From NCBI GenBank assembly GCA_034401135.1, contig JAWZSP010000001.1, positions 4,340,001 through 4,404,000 of the forward strand: a stretch of DNA of 64,000 bases, read 5' to 3'. The position numbers were made by a program, and so were the translations under genes. The DNA is from Volutella citrinella (lineage: Eukaryota > Ascomycota > Sordariomycetes > Hypocreales > Nectriaceae). Shown in pieces: positions 1 through 11,338 of this stretch (the first letter of the stretch is position 1; each line of letters starts with the position of its first letter). Below the pieces are notes generated by a model, which was not told the origin of the DNA, searched no databases, and saw nothing but the letters and a program-made list of their open reading frames with translations.

Positions 1-770
1 CTTTTCTAAAGTTTGACGTCCCGACTACCCAACAACAAACTGTGGCCAACTGCCTAACTTTGGGGCTGGGAGGAGGGGGGAATCCACTTGCTCTCGCTTA
101 GCAGCCTGTTTAAATCGTGAATAGAATTGAGCAATCGCAGACTGCTCTAGTCGAAACGAACGCTGTCAAATCAAAGTGCCACTGCTTCTGCCAATTAGGC
201 CAATATAGAAAAGAACTCGTATGCAATTATGGCCATGGATATACAAACTTGGTGTAGTTTACGATGATAGTGAAGCTTCGAGTTCTGAACCAACAAGAAG
301 CAATGAGATTAGTGAATTAATTACTACCGGTTGGTGACGGGAACTCGGGTAGGCTCGGCATAACACAAGGCCGAACTGGATGGCTTCAGCATTCAACGCC
401 TCTCGATTCATCTACTATCCAAGTTTCAGGATGCTAATGACACGAAATGAGCTTGGAAATTGCTCCATAGATTGATTTTGGTCTTTTCTACTCCTCATCT
501 TAGAGCTGGTACCGAGCTTTGCCGGTCCTCTGTCGGCATCTGCCCAGATGCTCACTAAGATGCTGGCCAATCAAATTGCTCTAAAAACATATTGGCCTAT
601 GACGAAGTTGATGCCTGAGGTACCAACTCTTCGGCTCAAGACCGGCTTGGAAAAGTTGAGATGAGTCTCGAACTCGACAGAATCTCGAGGCGGTACTGGG
701 AGCTAGCCGTCCGTGGATATCTTCCCTTATTTGCTTCTCTCGAGGGTCAAATGAATCACGCCAGTTCACG
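1..770. other. Intergenic, promoter side of MDJ1
   Basis: No gene is supported here. The stretch lies upstream of the MDJ1 start codon and should hold its promoter and 5' leader. Two GGTACC sites occur near 506 and 619. The minus-strand open frame over 581-1144 overlaps the MDJ1 coding region, shows no recognisable family features and is taken as a shadow. Confidence 0.5.
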
Positions 771-2535
771 ATGAATTCTAGCCTTTTGATCAAGGTCGTT
801 GCTCCCACCCGAGCTATCGCGCAGACGCATCTCTGCGGCACCCAAGCCCGATGCTTGAGTAAAGCAGCTCGACTCCATACTGCGGCATTGCGCCCCGGCG
901 CACGCAGTCGCACCAGCGTGGAGAGGAATTCCGGAGCTCCTGCTTCTCGCCGAGTGAGTCCATCTTCCCCAGCTCTCGTATCCCGGATCTTGAAGGAGAC
1001 AAATATCTGATTAGTAACCTCCAGGCATTCCATGCTACGAACCCGGCCTCGCAAAAGGACCCTTATCAAGCTCTCGGCGTCAACAAGAGTGCATCTGCTG
1101 CCGACATCAAGAAAGCCTACTATGGCTTGGCCAAGAAATACCACCCTGATACGAACAAGGACGACTCGGCAAAGGAGCGATTCGCCGATATCCAGTCCGC
1201 CTACGAAATTCTATCCGACCCCAAGAAGAAGGAGCAGTACGACCAATTTGGAGCTGCTGGCTTCGATCCGAGTGGCGCCCCTGGTGGCGGTGATCCTTTT
1301 GGAGGAGGAGGCCACCCGTTCTCCGGATTTGGCGGACAGGGAGGATTCGGTGCTGGTATCAACTTCGAGGACATCTTCTCCGCCTTTACCGGACAGCAAG
1401 GGCCTTTTGGCGGTGCACGCCGAGGCGGGCGAGCGAACCCCTTCCAACAAGAGATCCTGGTCGGCGAGAACATTGAGGTGCAGGCCAGCATCACCTTCAT
1501 GGAGGCTGCAAAGGGCACCGCCAAGACAATCAACATCACCCCTCTTGCGACTTGTGGTACTTGCACGGGCAGTGGCTTGAAGGCCGGGACACATCGAAGC
1601 CCATGCAAATCCTGCAACGGAACCGGAACCCGAATTCACTCCATGGGCGGCTTCCAGATGGCTTCAACATGCGGCACCTGCGAGGGAACTGGCACGACGA
1701 TCCCCAAGGGCTCCGAATGCCGAACTTGCTCCGGCAACGGGGTGGTCCGGGAAAGGAAGTCAATCACGGTCGACATTCCTGCAGGTATCGAGGATGGCAT
1801 GCGACTGCGGGTAGATGGTGCCGGAGACGCGCCTGTCACGGGTCGGTCCTCGGACCCCAACGCCCGTGGCCAGCGTGGTGACCTATATGTCTTCGTCCGA
1901 GTCGCCAAGGACGCCAAGTTCCGCCGAGAAGGCTCCAATATCCTGTACACTGCCAACATTCCCCTGACCACGGCGCTGCTGGGTGGACAGGTCTCCGTGC
2001 CGACATTGGACGGAACGGTCAACGTCAAGGTGGCGACTGGCACAAACACGGGCGACAAGATGACCATGAGTGGTATGGGCATGAAGCGCCTCGGCTCTCG
2101 ACGGGGCGGTAACGGCGATCTCAAGGTCGAGTTCCGTGTTACCATGCCAAAGTACTTGAGCGCCAACCAGCGAACCATTGCTGAGATGCTTGCGGACGAA
2201 ATGGGCGACAAGACGGCGAAGCGAGTAATGAACGTCTCATCTTCAAGGTAGGAGACCCCCCCCTCAACCCCACAGGGTTTTTGTCGTTGTTCTTGGTGGA
2301 TGCCAACTAGGCGTACAGCTCCCAAACCGACGGCAGTGATCCAGAATCTCACAAGAACGAGGGCTTCTTGAAGTCGATGTGGCACACGTTCACCAACCAC
2401 CCAGCCCACCAAGAGGACGGGCAGAGCACCTCCACTAGTGGCTCGTCCACCACTCAACCCAAAAAGGACGATACCACACAGGAGAAGAAGCCAGATGAGA
2501 ACACAAAGAAGCCCTCAGACGCCGGCTCTGGCTAA
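771..2535 (+). CDS. MDJ1: Mitochondrial DnaJ/Hsp40 co-chaperone (Mdj1 type)
   Basis: Type I Hsp40 that stimulates matrix Hsp70 in mitochondrial protein folding. Exons 771-953, 1025-2247 and 2319-2535 join to 540 residues; introns are 71 nt each. The first 60 residues are rich in Arg, Ser and Ala and lack acidic residues, as in a mitochondrial presequence. A J domain starts near residue 72 with the HPD tripeptide near residue 98, followed by a Gly/Phe-rich linker with repeated GGG and FGG. A cysteine-rich zinc domain follows with four CXXC repeats (CGTC, CKSC, CGTC, CRTC), then the C-terminal substrate-binding domains. The third exon encodes a Ser/Thr/Lys-rich tail; reading through intron 2 would end the protein at a stop two codons into it, so the splice is needed for the tail. 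The adjacent convergent gene also encodes a J protein. The family call is firm; organelle targeting is inferred from the N-terminus. Confidence 0.93.
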
Positions 2536-3115
2536 AGCAGTGGGGCCTTGTACCATAATGTAACACTCACATAATTACTAACATAGAAGGGGGGATATGC
2601 AAGCGCATTGGTCGGTGTTCGAAAATTGTTGATGTTGATTATATTTGGCGTCTGTGGAGGGTTGCGCCTGAGCGGCTTGCTTATCATGATCTGTCATTGC
2701 TTCAGATCTGTTGTATACTACTGCATAGAATGAGGGACGGGAGGCTATCACGGCGGCCACTCTCATAGAAGTTTGTAGTTCAATCATCCACTCTCCAGCT
2801 CATGCGATACGAGACCAGCCACACAACAGTGACAGATTACGAAATGCAAGATACAGCGGCATTGATGGAGGTTACACCAGACACAAGCACGTAACCTGGG
2901 GCAGAACGGTGGACATACCTGAAACCGCGGAATCGTGGCGCATCTACAGAGCGGCGGCCTGGCCATGATTCCTTGATCTGTTTGAATTAGAGTCTGCTCT
3001 CGTTCATTGCAATTATATAAACTCACAGTCTAGCAAGACGCCTGGAGATTGAGCGAGACCTAGTCCTCTCAGGCTTGGATATGCAACGCAAAACCACAGC
3101 TATTAGCCATCAGCA
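2536..3115. other. Convergent intergenic between MDJ1 and the Spf31-like gene
   Basis: A 580-nt stretch between two 3' ends, expected to hold both 3' UTRs and polyadenylation signals. Small minus-strand frames (2578-2787 and a Cys-rich one at 2784-3026) lack family features. I see nothing else in it. Confidence 0.5.
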
Positions 3116-3875
3116 TCAGCCTATAGGCTTAAGCTTCTTCTTCTTCTTCTTGTCTGAGCCATCTTTTCCTTTCTGGAATTGCCTCCAGCTACTAATGCGC
3201 ACGTCTCGAGTGGCCTCCCAGTCCTGGTCATGCTGGCGCTTCCGTTTCCGCTCCTCCGTCTCAGCGTCAACGCGTCGCTGCTCGCGGCCTTCCTCTTGCA
3301 TCTGGGCCTTCATCTGGCGGCGGCGGCGGTGTTCATTATCCACGAGCACCTCACGAGACTTGTTTCGCCACATCTTGCGAAACTCTTCGGTTTTGAGCTC
3401 CTCGCTGTCGACCGTCCACTTGTTTTCTCGAATCAATAGCATGCGAGCGTCTGCGATGGCCTCGTCGAGCCGCTCGCGATGCTTCTCATCCATGAGTTCA
3501 GTCTGGGCTTTCTTCAACCGGTCAAACGCATCAGGGGCCAGAGGATTCTTGGTTTTGTCGGGGTGGATCAGCAGTGACTTTTTACGGTATGTGATTTTGA
3601 TGTCGGAATCGGGAACACCAGGCTGCAGGTCGAGGACTGCATAGCTTCGATATTGTTAGTGCGACCGGGACCCAAAAAGTCAGGATGAATCTATCTGTAC
3701 TTACGCATCTAGTCGGAATGCTTTCAGGATCCGGTCAATCTCTGCATCCTGCCTGCTTGTTAGTAGAGGTCACGAGGCTTCGCATCCGATTGCGATTCAC
3801 CTTGTCAAACTCTTTGGCCTCTGCCTCGAGCGCGTCAAGCGCCTCCTTGTCTTCCTTTGCGTCTTTGCTCGCCAT
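3116..3875 (-). CDS. DNAJC8/Spf31-type J-domain protein, spliceosome-associated
   Basis: Small nuclear J protein resembling human DNAJC8 and fission yeast Spf31, which associate with the spliceosome. Exons on the minus strand are 3875-3801, 3748-3705 and 3644-3116, giving 215 residues; introns are 52 and 60 nt. An acidic, Lys-rich N-terminus precedes a J domain (about residues 36-105) containing LLIHPDKTKNP with the invariant HPD. The C-terminal half is highly charged and probably helical (KRKRQHDQDWEATRDVR), ending in a lysine run that looks like a nuclear signal. The second acceptor was chosen because it restores the continuous J-domain sequence DAYAVLDLQPG; the nearer AG breaks the frame. 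It shares a 344-nt divergent promoter with DBP10, another RNA-processing gene. The gene symbol is left empty because only family-level identity is clear. Confidence 0.85.
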
Positions 3876-4219
3876 GACGTGTGTGTAAGTTCCTGGATAA
3901 TCCCTGTGTTGATTGAGCCAATGCGGAGGACTTTGGCTGATGGGAGAAAGGCGATGGAGAGAGGCCAGTTGATGAAGATGGGTGATCACTGATCAGTGCT
4001 CGTTTGGCGCCGGCATTGACCAGGCGGCTTGCGGTTTGCGGCGAAGGGCCCACCTGCCAAATCTGCCCCGCGACGATAAGATAAGCGCGGCTGGGACCCA
4101 GAAAAAAAAACTGGCGGTCGCAGGCAGTTCGAACTTGGGCAGACCTCGCATCCAGAAAAAAAAGTAAAGGCTTCGCCGACTTTACCAGCCAAGGGAATTC
4201 TTCGAGTCGCCCGCCCAAG
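3876..4219. promoter_or_regulatory. Divergent promoter, Spf31-like gene / DBP10
   Basis: A 344-nt shared upstream region. It contains a tandem GATA-type element, CGATAAGATAAG, at 4074-4085, 145 nt before the DBP10 ATG and about 200 nt before the other ATG, and short A-runs near 4110 and 4155. No TATA box is evident. Confidence 0.55.
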
Positions 4220-6956
4220 ATGCGCCAACGCGGAGCTTCGCCGACTCCCTCCGAGGCAGAAGTCGATATCCTGGGATCTCTCTATCCAGGCGATGGCGCC
4301 AACGACAATGTTATGCCAGATGGCTTCGACCTCGACTTCGATGGCATGTTGAACGCCCCCGATGACGACGGAGACGAGGCGTTTATCGCCCTCCAGCAGG
4401 CTGCATCGTTCAGGAAAGCGTCCAATTTGAAGGGGAGGACCGTGAAGAAGGGCGGAGGATTCCAGGCCATGGGTGAGAATGCCCATCGATGTTGTGACTG
4501 AGCTCGCTGCTGACGTTCCGCCTTGGACAGGTCTGAACAGCAATCTACTAAAAGCAATCGCGCGAAAGGGATTTTCGGTCCCGACCCCCATCCAGCGTAA
4601 AGCGATCCCCTTGATTCTCGACAGAAAGGACCTGGTTGGCATGGCAAGGACAGGTTCTGGTAAAACGGCCGCCTTCGTCATCCCAATGATCGAACGTCTG
4701 CGTGCGCACAGCGCCAAATTCGGGACACGGGCACTTATTCTATCTCCCTCTCGAGAACTTGCTATCCAGACACTCAAGGTCGTGAAGGAATTCGGACGTG
4801 GAACCGATCTCAAATCCATCTTGCTAGTTGGTGGTGATAGCTTGGAAGAGCAATTCGGTTACATGACTGGCAACCCAGACATCGTCATCGCCACCCCTGG
4901 TCGATTCCTCCACCTTAAGGTAGAGATGGGATTAGATCTGTCCTCGGTCAAGTACGTGGTTTTCGATGAGGCCGATCGGCTGTTTGAGATGGGTTTTGCG
5001 GCACAGTTGGCTGAAATTCTGCATGCGCTGCCACCGTCGAGGCAGAGTCTACTCTTTTCCGCTACGCTCCCGGCGTCGTTGGTGGAATTTGCTCGTGCGG
5101 GTCTGCAGGATCCAAGCCTCGTGCGACTTGACGCAGAGACCAAGGTCTCGCCGGACTTGGAGAGCGCTTACTTCTCCGTCAAGGGTGCCGAGAAAGAGGG
5201 ATCGCTATTACACATTCTCCATGATGTGATTAAGATGCCTGTTGGGCCGCCCGAGAGCGCTAAAGAGGAACCGGACAAGGGCTCAAAAAAACGAAAGAGA
5301 GGATCGGATACAGCTGGTGGTAAACCAACCGAACACTCCACCATTGTCTTCACGGCCACCAAGCACCATGTCGAGTATATCGCGAATCTACTGATGGAAG
5401 CCGGATTTGCAACATCATACGTCTATGGCTCCCTCGACCAGACCGCCCGACGTATCCAAGTGGAGGACTTCCGGCGGGGGAAGACCAACGTCCTTGTTGT
5501 CACTGACGTTGCTGCTCGAGGTATTGATATCCCTGTACTAGCCCACGTCATCAACTACGACTTTCCGTCTCAGCCCAAAGTATTTGTTCACCGTGTCGGA
5601 CGAACAGCCCGTGCAGGGAAACGAGGTTGGAGCTACAGTCTCGTGAGGGATACCGATGCCCCGTACCTGCTGGATTTGCAGCTGTTTCTTGGCAAAAAGT
5701 TGGTCATTGGCCAAGAAAACACGAAACCTTCTTTTGCTGAAGATGTCGTCGTGGGAACCTTGAAGCGAGATGCCGTCGAAACCCAGGTCGAGTGGCTGAA
5801 CAAGACCATGCACGATAACGAAGACCTCACTGCTCTACGACGCGTGGCAGGCAAGGCGGAGAAACTCTACCTGAAGAGCAGGAACTCGGCTGCCCATCAG
5901 AGTGCGAAGCGTTCACGTGAGCTGGTCGCCTCTGTTGGCTGGATGCAACTACATCCTTTGTTTGGCGAGGACAAGGACGGCTTAGAACAAGCTCGCGCGG
6001 ACATGCTGGCTAGAATCAGTGGTTTCAAGCCCCAGGAGACAATCTTTGAGGTTGGTCACGGCGATCGGGCTAAAAGTGCAGCTGCAGAAGTTATGAAGCA
6101 GCTGCGCAAGAGGATCACTCCCAGAGGAAAGCCCGAGAAGATTGAAGAAGATGGCGATTTCGATGGTCTTGGCGACGAAATTCCCGCCACGCGAGTCGAA
6201 GATGATTCCGACGATGAGGTCATGGACCAGGATGTTGAGGTTGAAGAATCAGATGACGATGACGAAGACCTCGAGGTGACGGTGTCAAACACTGGCAAGG
6301 CCAATAAGGGACAGTCGGACTGGCGCGATTCCGAAGTGTTCATGTCTTACACGCCTCGAACGATCAATGCGGCTGAAGAGAGAGGATACGGCGTCCACTC
6401 GGGTGGCGCAGGCTCGAGCTTCATCGAGGCTGCCCGAGATGTCACCATGGATCTCACGAATGATGAGAATGCCAAGTCATTCGGCATTCCCGCTCGCTCC
6501 AAGATGCGGTGGGACAAGAAGTCCAAGAAATATGTGTCTCGCGAGAACGACGAGGACGGCTCCAAGGGCGCCAAGATGGTTCGTGGCGAGAGTGGTGTCA
6601 AGATCGCAGCCAGTTTCCAGAGCGGCCGCTTCGACAAGTGGAAGCGTGCAAACCGCGTCGGCAAGCTGCCGCAGGTGGGCGAGCTGATGCGTCCTGGCCA
6701 GCAGCAGTCTCAGATGCCATCAGGCGTGCGGTACAAGCATAAGCAGGAGCGCGCCCCCAAGGAGGCCGACAAGTTCCGCGACGACTACCACGTGCGGAAG
6801 AAGCGCGTTGCCGAGGCGCGGGAGAAGCGTGTCGGCCGCTTTAGAGACGGCATGGGCAGCAAGAAGGAGCTCAAGGGAGCTGATGATATTCGCCGGGCAC
6901 GGCAAGAGAAGCAGCAAAAGTTGGCCAAGAACGCGAGGCCGTCGAAGCGAAAATAG
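4220..6956 (+). CDS. DBP10: ATP-dependent DEAD-box RNA helicase Dbp10 (60S biogenesis)
   Basis: Nucleolar RNA helicase of the Dbp10/DDX54 family, needed for 60S ribosomal subunit maturation. Exons 4220-4472 and 4531-6956 give 892 residues; the 58-nt intron splits a glycine codon. Motifs seen: a Q-motif region ([13 protein letters not shown]), motif I ARTGSGKT near residue 121, PSRELA (Ser instead of the usual Thr of PTRELA), TPGR, DEAD near 229, SAT near 260, RGID and [10 protein letters not shown] near 437. A long acidic linker (near 620-670, runs of Asp and Glu) precedes the family-specific C-terminal domain starting near residue 687 ([17 protein letters not shown]). The tail is very basic, fitting a nucleolar RNA-binding protein. 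The large exon is open back into the intron and could be mis-called as a single-exon gene with a GTG start at 4473; the upstream ATG exon supplies the conserved N-terminus. Confidence 0.95.
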
Positions 6957-7747
6957 AACCGAAGTCATTATAGAACGAATTCGATTTCAAGCATATTTTG
7001 GGAGATATCGCATAGTTTTTTGGCAGGTTGAGTTGGTTGTAAAAAATCCATGGCCACTGCTCTGTCTTCGAAAAGATTCCTTTGTCCTCAGATCGCAGCT
7101 GGTTGTCATATCTATCAAGGGCGTCTTGGGTGCATCACTGATTTTCGATAACTCATAGGGCGGCGTGATAAATTGCAAACGTTTGAAATTAGAGTCTATT
7201 ATATCTGTCGAGATATAGAGCCGCCTCAACGCGACTCACTGTCATTCGGAATTTGGAACGCCCACTTGGACAGCTCGCAGCCGTGGTTTGTATGCTTCGA
7301 ATTCGAAACACGAGGTACTCTTCAATACCGTCTTCTAGTCAAAGACCTAGAACTCCCGGCTATCAATCGCGCAAGATAGAATCGCGACAGAAACGACAAC
7401 GAAAATCAGCCTCAGCTGCCCGGGCCAGCAACGAGAGATGGACGGGAAAAACTAGATGTTTCGGTCCCAGAATAGCGATGCTCTCCCAAATTCAAAGTAA
7501 TGTAGTGACTTTGCTCTCTGCACATTCTCCGCTCGCACACAGGGTATCATTCGATCGTCTTTGGCAAAACCGCTCATGGTATCCATACATCAGGAAAACC
7601 GAGAAAAAAACTCCCTCCGTTGAGACTCAGCGAGCCCCAAATGACTGAGGACGGGGCTGACAGGACAAGAGATGGAAAGGGAAAAAAGGAATTCAGATCG
7701 TTAGATCATTAGTTGGTTAAGACTGAGCCAACTCACTTGAGTGGTAT
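6957..7747. other. Convergent intergenic between DBP10 and LST4
   Basis: A 791-nt AT-richer stretch between two 3' ends. Small frames on both strands (for example 7253-7648 on plus) carry no recognisable protein features. It probably contains both 3' UTRs. Confidence 0.5.
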
Positions 7748-10700
7748 TCAGCCGTCGGCCATATCGAGGTTGTCGAACCAAAGGTGGATCGCCTCATGCA
7801 ACATGGTGTCAGGAGCCTGCCCAGCCCTGCCATGATGGGTGGACTTTTCGCGCGCTTCTATGACGTCGCGGATGACGTCCTCGAGAGCAGAGAGCACAAC
7901 TGCCTTGCATTGTGCACGAGGAACCTCCACCGGCGCTGGCGGCAGGGCAGGTGTTTCTGGGGCCGTGATGGATTCGGCCTCGCCCCCATCAGTGCTCAGG
8001 CGAACCTCGCCCCGCGGTTGCGACGAGGAAAGTGACAAGTCTTTGCTCGCTTCGTGAGTCAGGCTCACGACCTTCTCGACCGCCTCGATCACGGTGCTAT
8101 CAGGTTGCTCCACGGTTTCCACGATCCAGTCATCTTCAAGTTGAATCTCATACGGGACGACTGAGGGTGTCAGGATCGCGGCTCCATATGAGCCGGAGCC
8201 GACTGTTGGATTTGTCGGGCGTTCAAGAGGAGACCGCGGCTTCACCAGTCGGCGATACCTTATGCGAGTAACTGTCCCAACCGTCGAGTCGGCAATAAGC
8301 ACACTGCTCACATCGACCCAACGCTGCCCGAGGTCGCTCCCTAGCGGGAACGCGGAAAGGGGCGTTGGCTCGGCCCGTAGGGACGCCTTGATCTGGTCCA
8401 AAAGGTCATCCTGCGGTGGGATCGCCTGTAATGCGAAGTCCGGGTGGTAGCGATTCAGCCATCCCGCAGCATTCAGGGGCAAATCTCCATCAACACACAT
8501 ACGAGACGCTTGCTCGAAAGAGTCGAAGCCGCCTTGAATACCAGGTGTGGAGAGATAACCACTGCTGGAAGGGGAGCTAATCGCGGATTCAAATGAAGTC
8601 ATGTACTCGGGAAATGAAATATCCACATCGATGACTCCGTCATCGGCATTGATGGATGTCTTGACCGGTGACTCAAAGGCACCATTCGGGTCGGGAGTCC
8701 GATCTGGCCGTATTGATGGCTCTCGGCTGTCACGACCAAACTCCCTTCCCATGGCACCATGCGCATCGGTGGATGGGCGAGGGCCTCTTGAAGAAGGCGA
8801 TGCTTCCTCTACAAGAGAGGCTTCCTGGACCATCTGGGAGAGCTTGTCTGGTCTGCTGTACTGATTGGGCTTTGACGGGGACCTTGTGTCAGATGGGCTG
8901 TATGTGCTCAAGCTTGCTGAATCTCGCCTGCGAGTGCTCCAGAGCCCACTAATCACGCTGCCCCATCTTGAGCTCTGGCTCCTGGAATCAGTGCTCGCAT
9001 TGCTCCCGTGCCCAGTACTCTCGCCTCGGTGCAAGGATCGCTTTAAATCATCAGCGGCAACACTTCCGCTGCTACTGGGCCGAGGCCTTCTGGGGTTCTC
9101 TATTCTCTGTGCAGTGGAAAAATGCGGCATCGTGGTCTCGGGCATGACGGTTGTGGTAGTTGCAGCACTGCTCTTTCTGCTCAAAAGGTCGTTGCCCGTC
9201 ATTGGGAGATTGGACTGGCGAATCGACGCGGCATCCGAGACTCGCCTTTCATGACCTCGGTCCATGGATAGGTGGGCTAGCTGCAGAGGAACGGCGGAGG
9301 ATCGCGCGCTCTGGCTTGCCGTCCTTGAGTGGGACGCTCGCCTGGGGCCTGCGCGGCGATTTATTTTGCGACGCAAGGATTCCTCGCGAAGAACAGGCAC
9401 AATGAATGTCGGGGGAGAATTCGAGAAAGTCCCAAGTGATGTCGAGGTACTCGCGCGGTGTGCCCTAGAAGCTGGGATCTGCTGGTTGGCTGGTAAGAAT
9501 GCAGACAGCAAGAAAACAAGCCGCCGAGCGGCCATCTTGTCGTCAGCTACAATAACGGTCCGAGCCGGCAAAGACAAGTCTTCCTCGCCTCGGTTCTTTT
9601 GCAGCAGACACACTCGCCTGCGGTAAGATGGGGGGCAGAGTGCTTGGATCCAATCGGTGTGGTTCGCCAAGAAGCCAGTCAGCAGGTTGTTGAGGAAAGT
9701 ATCGCGTTCTGCCCCTGCCCATCTCGAAGCCCACCGGGCTTCCTCGCGCCATATTCCCCATCGGCCTTGGCCAGTGACGACCCTGGCCGCGCTGAGTCCC
9801 ATGACTATACGATGCCTTGCAGCATCAACTTCGCCAGCAATGATACTATCCTCCGCTAGGCAGTTCGGCAACAGAGAAACCAGCTTGGTGGTGCTCTTGG
9901 GGGGTTTGATCCGGGGCAGGTCGCCACTTCTTCGCTCAGAGAATGATAGTCGCCCAGCAGGTTGTGCGGCAGTTGAAACTCCAACCGGTCCGGGCGAGAC
10001 AAGGTCGACTTGCTTTAGTAGGGTAGCCAGGATGACGGCGACGACTGATTGCAGGTGGGTCAGTGTCCTCATTATAATGTCCCAATGCTGTGTGAGCGAA
10101 TCAATCCTATCCTCCATGTCAATCGAATAAGCCGAGTCGCCGGTATCCCCGAACACACTAGACCCGACCATGGTCCAACCTGATGGGCGAGCCGAGTTGT
10201 ATGAGGAAGAGAAGAACTCTTGATCAGTGTAAGAACTTGATTCACGATGTGTCGACTTCGGTTGAGTTTGCGAAACTCGTGTCGATGTTGTTGAGGTGAC
10301 AGGGGGTAGCTGGACGACCAGGACCACCGCGTACATCGGCGTTCGCCGCTGCTTAGGCTGGGCCTTCTTGGCCTTTGGGGGTGGCTCGTCGCCAGTGGCC
10401 GGGAATGGGAAACCGGCTGTGTCATCGATATACTGGCTAGGAGGACTATTGGACTCTCCCTCCTCGGCTGTGAGATTTACTGGGAAGAGGCGAGTGATGA
10501 GAACCTTCTTCTTCTCGGTCGGACGGGGCGGATAGTTGGCACTGAGTGATGGTGGATTCGTAGGCGAAATTGTCTGCGAAGAGTAAGACTGCGACAGCTT
10601 GCTGGATCGAGCGCTTGATCGGCCGATCGAACTCCGGCCGTCGCCCACAATGGAACTCATATCGTTTACTCGAGAGTCGCTTGGCACGACGTGAACCTTG

Positions 10701-11338
10701 GTCGAGGTTCCCTTGTATGCCATCAATTCTGAATTCCCAAAAATACAGCCCGAGATGGTGGCCAACTCCTCACGATACTCGCGCGCTGCCCGTTGCAGGT
10801 CTGTCTCCACTATGCTTGAACTCCGGCCGTGTAAGGAGGAGCGGCGGTCAAACGCTCCCTGTCGGGGCTGGACATGAGGGCCATCGGGCTGGATCACTAA
10901 AGGTCGCGAGGATTGTCCCAGGCTGGTCTTGCGGGGCGAGGTCGGCACTCGCCTCATCTCCTGGGACGGCGGTGCGCGCTCGTGGGATGGTACTGGCGCA
11001 GCAGGGTGGCTGTCGAAGAGGAGAGACGCATTGGACGGACCGAGGGCGTCCTGCATAATGACAATACGCACATCGCGCACGTCTAGGTCGACATCGCCGC
11101 TAAAGTCAAAAGCGTTGGCGGTCGACGTGGCGGGGGTTGCCGGGGTCGAGGACAGAGGAAAGACTTGGTCGTTACGGTGTTGGTAGAGTGCTTGGGCGTC
11201 CGGAAATAATAAATTACGAGTGTGAATATCTTCTTGCACAGACTCGAGCGAAGAAATGGGCTTGGACATTTTGGCCGTTGCTTGTGTCGGGGGCCCTGAC
11301 GGCCCGCTGGAGCCCAGATGTAAAAGGCGACCCAGCAT
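7748..11338 (-). CDS. LST4: Folliculin-interacting protein homologue (Lst4/FNIP family)
   Basis: Probable partner of folliculin/Lst7; in yeast the Lst4-Lst7 complex acts as a GAP for the Rag GTPase Gtr2 at the vacuole and promotes TORC1 activation by amino acids. The frame is intronless, 1196 residues from the first ATG at 11338; the nine codons upstream lack an ATG and end at a stop. The N-terminus carries the FNIP signature: RNLLFPDAQALYQHRNDQVF near residues 42-61, then DLDVRDVRIVIMQDALGPSN, and ATISGCIFGNSELMAYKGTS near residue 200. The middle has long Ser/Pro/Arg-rich disordered tracts, broken by hydrophobic blocks that fit split longin/DENN domains (for example MAARRLVFLLSAFLPANQQ). The C-terminus ends in a short hydrophobic-acidic block, HEAIHLWFDNLDMADG. 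Assignment rests on the N-terminal motifs; the symbol follows the yeast name. Its divergent neighbour across 6.6 kb is IML1, another Rag GTPase regulator. Confidence 0.85.
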   Translation of the reverse strand: MLGRLLHLGSSGPSGPPTQATAKMSKPISSLESVQEDIHTRNLLFPDAQALYQHRNDQVFPLSSTPATPATSTANAFDFSGDVDLDVRDVRIVIMQDALGPSNASLLFDSHPAAPVPSHERAPPSQEMRRVPTSPRKTSLGQSSRPLVIQPDGPHVQPRQGAFDRRSSLHGRSSSIVETDLQRAAREYREELATISGCIFGNSELMAYKGTSTKVHVVPSDSRVNDMSSIVGDGRSSIGRSSARSSKLSQSYSSQTISPTNPPSLSANYPPRPTEKKKVLITRLFPVNLTAEEGESNSPPSQYIDDTAGFPFPATGDEPPPKAKKAQPKQRRTPMYAVVLVVQLPPVTSTTSTRVSQTQPKSTHRESSSYTDQEFFSSSYNSARPSGWTMVGSSVFGDTGDSAYSIDMEDRIDSLTQHWDIIMRTLTHLQSVVAVILATLLKQVDLVSPGPVGVSTAAQPAGRLSFSERRSGDLPRIKPPKSTTKLVSLLPNCLAEDSIIAGEVDAARHRIVMGLSAARVVTGQGRWGIWREEARWASRWAGAERDTFLNNLLTGFLANHTDWIQALCPPSYRRRVCLLQKNRGEEDLSLPARTVIVADDKMAARRLVFLLSAFLPANQQIPASRAHRASTSTSLGTFSNSPPTFIVPVLREESLRRKINRRAGPRRASHSRTASQSARSSAVPLQLAHLSMDRGHERRVSDAASIRQSNLPMTGNDLLSRKSSAATTTTVMPETTMPHFSTAQRIENPRRPRPSSSGSVAADDLKRSLHRGESTGHGSNASTDSRSQSSRWGSVISGLWSTRRRDSASLSTYSPSDTRSPSKPNQYSRPDKLSQMVQEASLVEEASPSSRGPRPSTDAHGAMGREFGRDSREPSIRPDRTPDPNGAFESPVKTSINADDGVIDVDISFPEYMTSFESAISSPSSSGYLSTPGIQGGFDSFEQASRMCVDGDLPLNAAGWLNRYHPDFALQAIPPQDDLLDQIKASLRAEPTPLSAFPLGSDLGQRWVDVSSVLIADSTVGTVTRIRYRRLVKPRSPLERPTNPTVGSGSYGAAILTPSVVPYEIQLEDDWIVETVEQPDSTVIEAVEKVVSLTHEASKDLSLSSSQPRGEVRLSTDGGEAESITAPETPALPPAPVEVPRAQCKAVVLSALEDVIRDVIEAREKSTHHGRAGQAPDTMLHEAIHLWFDNLDMADG

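Noticed and set aside
581..1144. Minus-strand open frame of 187 codons
   Set aside because: It overlaps the MDJ1 presequence and J domain in antisense and has no family features.
2784..3026. Small Cys-rich frame on minus, possible secreted peptide
   Set aside because: No signal peptide, irregular cysteine spacing, and it lies in a convergent 3' region.
4473..4530. DBP10 start at GTG 4473
   Set aside because: This segment has a GTGAGA donor and an ACAG acceptor; the upstream ATG exon joins in frame with conserved sequence.
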